Source: a virus. From it: a stretch of 21,476 nt of DNA. The stretch is taken from IMG/VR virus record IMGVR_UViG_3300047483_000348, positions 1-21,476 of that record. One strand, given 5' to 3'. The notes below the pieces were generated by a model. That model worked only from the letters and a program-made list of their open reading frames with translations, was not told where the DNA came from and searched no databases. This document shows positions 15,801-21,476 of this stretch, piece by piece. The position numbers and the translations under genes were made by a program. The stretch's first letter is position 1; every line of letters begins with the position of its first letter.

Positions 15801-18800
15801 GGATCATAAGAAAATACTGTTGTATTATTATTTTCACTTGTAATATCTGTTATGAATGTCTTTAATGTTGAATAATAAACATTAATTTCAACACCTTGAT
15901 CTGGGATATACGGTAACGTAAAAATGTGTTTATCTGCCGATACTGTTTCTATGTAGTCATCAAAAGATCCATCATAACTATCCCACTTTCCTGAATAATA
16001 AGGAACACTATCCCAACCAAAACTTACATCAAATCCCATACCGTTGATAACAACGCCGCCGTAATCAACTCCAGTCATTAATTGAGCTAAATCTTTACCT
16101 AACTGCCCTTCGGTCGGATTGTAATAATATTGTATCCTATCAGCCGCATTTAATATAGACCAATCTTTTAGATAAGTCACCGATATAGACGATCCGCTTG
16201 TCGGCGGTGTTTCAAAAATAATCGATCCGCTATAACTAGTATACCCTCTTGAAGTAGATTTAACTATCGATAATCTATAGTTTTCTCTTAACTCTTCAAT
16301 TCCGTTAACAAGAACAGTAGATTTTCCAATTCGAATATCCGGAGCCCATGTTAATGGATATTGCAATCTTGATCCTGTTCCAGTAAATGTCTCTGTTTGT
16401 TGTAAAGAAGTTAGGTAATATGAATTTGTAATTCGATCAAATTTCATTTTAAGATGATTTGACCTAACTACACTATCACCGATAATAGCTACAATTTTAG
16501 CCGGAGTACCGCCGTCTTCTAAACTTCCATTTACTTCAATCGTCGGAGCACTTAAATATCCTTCTCCGGAACTTATTAATATAACTCGATTAACTTTTCC
16601 TTGAGTAATATATGCTTTTGCAACTGCGCCACTTCCGGATAAACTATTAAATGTTAAAGTCGGTGCTGACAAATATCCAGAACCTCCGTCTACTATTTTT
16701 ATTTCAGTTACTTTAAATCCTGCATTATCATACCAAAATTTCCACGGGTATGTTAGAATTTGATTTGTATTTGATACAATTTCTCCATTAATAACTTCAA
16801 CATTTACTGGTTCTAATTTTCCGTTTTCATACACAGATGGTAAGTCAAAGTCAGTAAAGGCTGTATAACTATTATCTAATTTGTTGTAAGAACTTATATA
16901 TTCTCTAATTTGAGTCCTATAAGGTTTTACTTCAGCAACATATGCTTCAAAATCTGATAAGTTATCGTTATTATAAGTAACTTTCTCTTTTAACTCTCCA
17001 ACATTATGTCTTGCTTTTACAAAACTAGTTTTAAAGATCCAATCAACATATAATTGTTCACTTAATAAGTATCGAATTGATGTAAAGAATAAATTTAAAT
17101 ACTGTTCTTTTAAATTGTCGATAAAAATATTATCTCGCAATGCTTCTAAAATGTATCTAATTTCAATCGCTGCATAATCATCAAATCCTTGTGTGTCATA
17201 TAATGATCCATCATATCCGTATATAGAATCAATGTACTTGTATATCGAAGACTTAAATTGAATGGTACCTTCTTGTAATCCAACAGTACGGTATGATTGT
17301 GTCCAATCACTTGAATCCGAAGTATTATACTTTTCTAACAGTATCCACTTATTATCACCGGTTCTTCTAATTTTAACAATATCGCCAATAGAAGTTTCGA
17401 GAGAATTTAATTCTGAAAAAGTATCAATTGCATGATCGAAACTTACAAATTGATTATATCCCTCTTCAAACCAATCGATATATTCCCAATATGTTCTAGT
17501 ATCATATGATTGAGCTTTGATTCTTGACCAAAGTTTAGTAGTTAAGTCATAAGCATATATTGACCATCCACCGGCATTTTGACTGTCATTAGTTACTAAT
17601 GCAGAGAAACTTCTAATCGATATAGTAGTATTAGGAACATCTAAATATCCGTATCCCGAAGAAATTATTTCAACTAACGATATCTGCCCTCTTGAATTAA
17701 CGAAAGTTTTAATTTCTGCATCTACTCCTGAACCATTAACTACAACCAACGGACCGTCCCATAAAACTGCGTTTCCGTTTATATCATACTCTACCGGACT
17801 AAGTCTTCCGAACCCAGACCCCGAATCACTAATTGTTACTGACACAATCTTTCCATTAACAATAACCGGTGTTAATTCTGGTTCAAAAAATGCTCCTGCT
17901 CCTGCAAATCTTAATTCAGAATCAGTATCAAGAACTATATCATAGAATCCTTGTACAGGACTTGGAATAACATCATATGTTTCTAACTTCGATAAATCTC
18001 TATCTTTTGCTATCTGATACTTTAATAGTGTTCTATTCGTTTCTTCAATTATTTGTTTTAACACTTCGAATCTATTAATAAACATTCCTTGTCGTGGTCT
18101 ATTTTCTATACCATATCGAACTTTTAACGGTAATGTCATATCCGGAACTTCTCGACCGTTATGATCCTTCCCGCATAAACTATCATACCATTTTTCTTCG
18201 ATTTGTTTAGGTAAAGTAGTTCTAATATCAGTACTAATTACTTTCCACTCTGAATGGATATTTTGCTTAATATTATCAACTGTCCAATAATCTACAGATA
18301 AAATAATATCTTTATTTCTTAATAGAGATTTAACATTTGAGATACTAAGCGAGTTGGATCCTGTGAATCCGATATACGAATACCCTTCACCTCTTGGATT
18401 TTCTATTAAATTAGCAACATCTTCAGCTGATAAAGATCTAGAACGAATGTTCGGAACTGTCTTTTTATTTTTAACCCAATAATAATAGGTAGTTGTATAA
18501 CTTCTACTAATTTTATCATATGTTTTTATAGATGAATATGCCAAATCTCCGTATAAACTCTGACCACTAATAGCGTCTGTAATTCCTGCATCAGTATCCG
18601 CTAACTCATCCCATTCCGAAGGAAGTAATGTAGTTTCTACCCATTCATAAATGTCAATACTTGCCCCTGGGAATAATCTATTCCAGTTGCTATTTTTATA
18701 AATCGAATCGTTACTATAACTGTCGATAAACTTTGCTGTTCTTAAATCCCACCATAACTGACCAACTTTCGACTTGTTCCACGAAATTCCTTCGTCAACA

Positions 18801-21476
18801 GTAACATCTAAAGTGCCTGTAGAATATATTGCTGGATCATAAAAAGTTTTAAATCTAATTTCTTGATCTGCAATTCCCGGAATTTTTCCTTGAGCAGGAT
18901 CTAATACATCAAGGTACTTTACTAATTGATTAGTTGATTTGTTATATAAAAATGCTCGTTTAATCTTTGTAACATCAACCGAACTTTCTTGATAATGTAC
19001 TTTTTTCCAAGTGTAATCATTATTTCTTTTTGCATATTCAAAAACTTTACCAGATCTTATGTTCTTATCAATTGCATTCGGTGCACTTGCTAATATACAA
19101 TTACTGCCTACTGCAATACCCTCACCAAAGTTATCGATTTCATCTAAATTTTGATTAATACTTTCGCTGAATACCCATTTAGTTGCATATCGATCGTATA
19201 CATCAATTCTTCCGCTGTCATACTTAGAACTTTTTGTAAATCTTGTTAATTCGTTATCAAAAGTAGTCGGTGAGTCAATTTTAGGAGAATTAGGATCGTT
19301 TACATATGTCGACGTTTGATAAGTTGACGGAGTGTGTGTCTCGTCAATGAACTCAAACTCATCAAATGTTACTGAATATGTATCATATGTAGTAGGAACG
19401 TATACATCTGCTTTAGAGCTGTAAATTACTAATGTTTTAGAATCGTTCATAAAGAAAACTTTACTTCCGAAAAATTCCGGTAATCTTTCTTTTGGATTAG
19501 TGTCAACGATATTTTGTTCTTTTACATAAACACCAGTTTCTCTAGAATAGATGCTAACAAGTCCTTGTTTAAGGCTCAATCCGTCGTATTCTGTAGACGA
19601 TGCCGCTAAGTACATCGCGTCGTCAGATAATGCTAGGCTATTCCCAAATCTATCATTTGTAGATGTTGAGATGGTCTGAGCCAGCACAAATATATCGTTA
19701 ACTTTATTATAAACAAACACTTTTCCCACATTAGTGTTGTTTATCGACGATATTACCAAAGTAGATAAATCATTGCTAAGATCAATAGCATACCCAAAAC
19801 TATCATTTGTTGTCGTAGTTAGCGGGAATTCGAGTGCTTGTGTAAATCCCCACAAAGTATAATAAAACTCAATTAATCCAGACGGAGTATCGCTCGGCTC
19901 TTGATTTAACAGTAAGGTTGTAGAATCGATTATTTGAACTACTACGTATGTTGGGTCAAAGCCTGTACCTTTTAATTTCATCCCAACTTCAATGTTTTCA
20001 GTACTTGAAACTGTAATAGTTGATCCACCACTATTAACCGGATTGTAATATGCCGAGGCTTCGACTCGATCAATATATGAATATCTATATACTATTCCTT
20101 TGTTAGTTGAATGGCCAATTGCGCTTACAAAAAGCTCATTTTCTTTTATAGAAACATTTGTGCCAAATTTTTCATTCGATGCAAGATTTGGACTGGCAAT
20201 TGTATCTAATACTGTGTATAATTTGTTTGCATCTCTTCTATAAATTGTAATAACACCTTGTTGTGTAAATGCCGAATTAGTTCCTGACTGTTCTATCGGT
20301 AGATAATACAATTTCTTCCAATACGAAGTATTTTCTTCAGGAGAATTACCTACAGGAACATTACTTTTAGCACGGTAATAGACACCATCCGACTTTACAA
20401 TGTTGTTAGTTACATATTCTACTGAGATATTCCACTGTCCGACGTAATTTGTGCAAACATTTGATGCTGTCGGGGTTCCTGTAACTAACCATAAGTCATT
20501 ATTAGATAATCCAATAACATCACCGGTTTCGCTATCTTCTGTAGGATATACAAATCCGACCTTTTTAGAGATAAAAGGAGGAACTACTGTTTGTTTTTGT
20601 ATCCACGGAGTATTAGGACTTAACTTATTTAAAATAACAATTTCGCCTAATGAGTTCGAAACTGCTAAAACATCACTTCTATGATTAAGTGCTAGTTTTC
20701 TCCCATAGGTAACAATAGTTGATACGCTATCAATTTCTACTTCTTGAGGAGACGGATTAAGAATATCATTAGATTCATAAACAGAATTTCTTTTCCATGT
20801 TGCCCATTTTCCGTCTCCTGAGTCTAAGGTCCATATTAAATCATTTTCTTCAAAAGATTCTATAGTTTCATTAAGATCGTCGATTGTATCTAATTTTTGT
20901 TGGTCAAGTCCAACAATAATTATAGAAGTTACACTAATAGTATCGGGCAATGTTGTAGCCTGTAATGTAATATTAAATGTATCTAACGAAACTGAATCTA
21001 TTTTATAAAATCCTTCGATCTCAGATCCATAAATTCCGATAATGTCTCCTTCATTATAACTTACTAATCGGTCTAATTGAATAGTTGCAGTAGTGCCGAT
21101 TAAAGTCACATCTATGATAGAAACATCCTTTGGGGTAAATCGATACACATCCCAAGATGTATTTTCAAATCCGCACCATATATAATCTCGATTTTTAAAT
21201 TGTTGTATTGTGAATTCTTCCCAATTAGATTGTTCAATACTCGGGACCGATCCTCGATTAGTGGTAAGAGAAACATACCTCTTACCATCATAATTTACTG
21301 TATCTTTATAATTATAAAGTACATCAAGGCTCCATTCGTCTAAACATAATAGATCTTCTAATTTTCTAAAAATAAATTGAACATCACTAGTTCTTACAAA
21401 TCCCGGAGTACGGAGATATGTAGAATTACTAGTTCTGATAGGCCATGGATTAGAATTATAACCAATAGGTTTTAAA
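12848..21476 (-). CDS. Giant modular virion structural protein (N-terminus outside window)
   Basis: No stop occurs from the right edge to TAA at 12848, so at least 2875 residues are present. The in-frame GTG at 21148 is not the start, because the frame stays open and protein-like upstream (WSLDVLYNYKDTVNYDGKRY). Visible numbering: residues 45-88 and 340-394 resemble small carbohydrate-binding modules (tryptophans, Y-x-G-x-x-Y); 254-826 hold FG-GAP-like propeller repeats; about 905 begins a core (GQLWWDLRTAKFID, IYEWVE, YYYWVKN) I know from marine T4-like phages; 1199-1279 and 1588-1649 carry SGxGY-type repeats; 1686-1771 and 2151-2559 have repeated D-G-x-T-x-x-F/VLVNG beta modules; 2586-2682 contain PGVIEIRGERIEYF and LRRGTLGTG. 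Probably a baseplate- or fibre-associated adhesin. The exact position in the particle is unknown. Confidence 0.85.
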   Translation of the reverse strand, partial: LKPIGYNSNPWPIRTSNSTYLRTPGFVRTSDVQFIFRKLEDLLCLDEWSLDVLYNYKDTVNYDGKRYVSLTTNRGSVPSIEQSNWEEFTIQQFKNRDYIWCGFENTSWDVYRFTPKDVSIIDVTLIGTTATIQLDRLVSYNEGDIIGIYGSEIEGFYKIDSVSLDTFNITLQATTLPDTISVTSIIIVGLDQQKLDTIDDLNETIESFEENDLIWTLDSGDGKWATWKRNSVYESNDILNPSPQEVEIDSVSTIVTYGRKLALNHRSDVLAVSNSLGEIVILNKLSPNTPWIQKQTVVPPFISKKVGFVYPTEDSETGDVIGLSNNDLWLVTGTPTASNVCTNYVGQWNISVEYVTNNIVKSDGVYYRAKSNVPVGNSPEENTSYWKKLYYLPIEQSGTNSAFTQQGVITIYRRDANKLYTVLDTIASPNLASNEKFGTNVSIKENELFVSAIGHSTNKGIVYRYSYIDRVEASAYYNPVNSGGSTITVSSTENIEVGMKLKGTGFDPTYVVVQIIDSTTLLLNQEPSDTPSGLIEFYYTLWGFTQALEFPLTTTTNDSFGYAIDLSNDLSTLVISSINNTNVGKVFVYNKVNDIFVLAQTISTSTNDRFGNSLALSDDAMYLAASSTEYDGLSLKQGLVSIYSRETGVYVKEQNIVDTNPKERLPEFFGSKVFFMNDSKTLVIYSSKADVYVPTTYDTYSVTFDEFEFIDETHTPSTYQTSTYVNDPNSPKIDSPTTFDNELTRFTKSSKYDSGRIDVYDRYATKWVFSESINQNLDEIDNFGEGIAVGSNCILASAPNAIDKNIRSGKVFEYAKRNNDYTWKKVHYQESSVDVTKIKRAFLYNKSTNQLVKYLDVLDPAQGKIPGIADQEIRFKTFYDPAIYSTGTLDVTVDEGISWNKSKVGQLWWDLRTAKFIDSYSNDSIYKNSNWNRLFPGASIDIYEWVETTLLPSEWDELADTDAGITDAISGQSLYGDLAYSSIKTYDKISRSYTTTYYYWVKNKKTVPNIRSRSLSAEDVANLIENPRGEGYSYIGFTGSNSLSISNVKSLLRNKDIILSVDYWTVDNIKQNIHSEWKVISTDIRTTLPKQIEEKWYDSLCGKDHNGREVPDMTLPLKVRYGIENRPRQGMFINRFEVLKQIIEETNRTLLKYQIAKDRDLSKLETYDVIPSPVQGFYDIVLDTDSELRFAGAGAFFEPELTPVIVNGKIVSVTISDSGSGFGRLSPVEYDINGNAVLWDGPLVVVNGSGVDAEIKTFVNSRGQISLVEIISSGYGYLDVPNTTISIRSFSALVTNDSQNAGGWSIYAYDLTTKLWSRIKAQSYDTRTYWEYIDWFEEGYNQFVSFDHAIDTFSELNSLETSIGDIVKIRRTGDNKWILLEKYNTSDSSDWTQSYRTVGLQEGTIQFKSSIYKYIDSIYGYDGSLYDTQGFDDYAAIEIRYILEALRDNIFIDNLKEQYLNLFFTSIRYLLSEQLYVDWIFKTSFVKARHNVGELKEKVTYNNDNLSDFEAYVAEVKPYRTQIREYISSYNKLDNSYTAFTDFDLPSVYENGKLEPVNVEVINGEIVSNTNQILTYPWKFWYDNAGFKVTEIKIVDGGSGYLSAPTLTFNSLSGSGAVAKAYITQGKVNRVILISSGEGYLSAPTIEVNGSLEDGGTPAKIVAIIGDSVVRSNHLKMKFDRITNSYYLTSLQQTETFTGTGSRLQYPLTWAPDIRIGKSTVLVNGIEELRENYRLSIVKSTSRGYTSYSGSIIFETPPTSGSSISVTYLKDWSILNAADRIQYYYNPTEGQLGKDLAQLMTGVDYGGVVINGMGFDVSFGWDSVPYYSGKWDSYDGSFDDYIETVSADKHIFTLPYIPDQGVEINVYYSTLKTFITDITSENNNTTVFSYDPVVVYPPKVSVTKTAITNVINYKGFTQFTVVDSTGIKIDDVISTDPVLVDGDLQNPFGFGTKVIDIVGNVLILSQIFYIDIPSGRTITFTRELIDPTDCTINQNGTVFLVDALAIGSKLIITSPLTPIRIDDPNYGGVDPIENSNAIMETFYGDNLTDTIEIPSELVVSAGDKFIFRKSTSDGAINPQDFDYDTALSGGDLAYNSATGIAADDILVDGDGFVTPNTSPATEEVVPGQVVDAVAIKVFDRPKNGSANIKVDNYIGDGLTTEFVITQQINSNRAVIVKTETGTSEKLTDIQINIFEDEYTIDYVQNKIVFNVAPAENAVISITSFGFNGLNILDIDYVIADGFTSEFVTSARWSNNVVSLIYLNGIQVTGTEVELFQTSDPSPNRIGIRFLTTPVENSLINYLIVDGSVQTFSVMNTQRILVNGSDEYTLDYIAGTNKPIESNMIVRVNNKILKSPMNCYYTIKNNRLTYKLDTIKFAPYSVSVDDIIVIADQNILVQNVDYIVDVKGINIKLIKSVYNKYAGKSLIISIIAGAEYEYISDSPARIKFNNLYNNNEVVEVITAYNHDILDAQRTRAKYVDQLSLTPDTIEYFNYLKVSTGVIQLDRAVLDDSFVWVIKNGSLLTPSVDFKLNPNKSSITLSKEPNNNDEYSIMTFGSNVLTSGIAYMQFKDMLNRYHFKRLSRNKQTILVKDLRYNDLVIKVEDALSFDLPNPTKNKPGVIEIRGERIEYFSIIQEEFTDEDGTREISVLGKLRRGTLGTGASKIHRKGAKVQCIGPSETLPYTEIDIIEKSLCDGNSNVVNLSFTPARATLPAISISKLSRTEELVEWDYQDSTFESLIPAGYGQADEIEVFVGGIRLKKKPYMLYDSSIHPESPEGDVQFDAEFSVNGVTNEILLTKQYDFGTQIVVIKRTGTDWDSFDNIQYSDTKIAQFLKATPGIWYTAIDKYESKSDETVSTFDSSAGTFDSTDITFDQG
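18998..20718 (-). other. FG-GAP-like beta-propeller region of the giant protein
   Basis: At least six blades of the pattern FG-x-x-[V/A]-x-[L/F]-S-x-D-...-LV[V/I]SS...G-x-V-x-[V/I]Y. Examples are FGTNVSIKENELFVSA, FGYAIDLSNDLSTLVISS, FGNSLALSDDAMYLAASS, FFGSKVFFMNDSKTLVIYSS and NFGEGIAVGSNCILASAP. These fit the FG-GAP family of integrin-alpha-like propellers, often used for ligand binding. The exact blade count needs a structure model. Confidence 0.6.

Noticed and set aside
12848-21148. GTG at 21148 as the true start of the giant protein
   Set aside because: The same frame is open with protein-like, tryptophan-rich sequence to the right edge and no clear Shine-Dalgarno precedes the GTG, so the gene is cut by the window.
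1-21476. tRNA genes or other structured RNAs
   Set aside because: Gaps between genes are at most about 60 bases and none holds a cloverleaf-like sequence.

Overview
The window looks like part of the virion-structure region of an AT-rich (about one third GC by eye) tailed phage, most likely a T4-like marine myovirus of the kind that infects cyanobacteria or SAR11-type bacteria. The basis is the fibre and adhesin protein families I recognise, tight head-to-tail packing on one strand, a very large structural protein, and T4-late-promoter-like octamers in the few gaps. The host cannot be fixed from this sequence. All genes are on the minus strand, so transcription runs from high to low coordinates. 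Both edges cut a gene.

In transcription order, the window opens with a giant structural protein (12848 to beyond 21476, at least 2875 residues). It is built from carbohydrate-binding-like modules, an FG-GAP-like beta-propeller, a conserved core and many small beta modules. Next come a 405-residue fibre-like protein with a central coiled coil and a 202-residue conserved structural protein with a His cluster. Three paralogous fibre genes follow (8808-10967, 7096-8811, 5532-7058). They share an N-terminal region of about 200 residues but end differently: one in a T4 gp12-like collar/receptor region, one in a plain fibre end, and one in a G2-peptidase-like chaperone domain. A 302-residue structural protein closes this block.

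After a 59-base gap holding a good sigma70-type promoter overlapped by a perfect dyad, a second block begins: a small conserved helical protein (4189-4539), two paralogous GT-A/GT8-like glycosyltransferases (3353-4192, 2500-3360), an unrecognised 196-residue protein (1932-2522), a family-2-like glycosyltransferase (1034-1939), and a tandem-repeat protein running off the left edge (1-1034). Every junction in this block overlaps by 1 to 8 bases once the likely GTG start at 3360 is accepted, except 1932-2522/2500-3360, which overlaps by 23. The tandem-repeat protein has no entry of its own among complete reading frames because it is cut by the window edge. Its first repeat can be aligned by eye with the neighbouring glycosyltransferase, and its later repeats have lost the metal-binding DxD motif.

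The simplest reading is an adhesion module followed by a separately promoted sugar-transfer cassette, perhaps decorating the fibres, another virion part or a host glycan. That functional link is inference. The most novel item is the array of degenerate glycosyltransferase-like repeats at 1-1034. No RNA genes, CRISPR arrays, insertion sequences or convincing intrinsic terminators were seen. No gap without a gene exceeds 60 bases.
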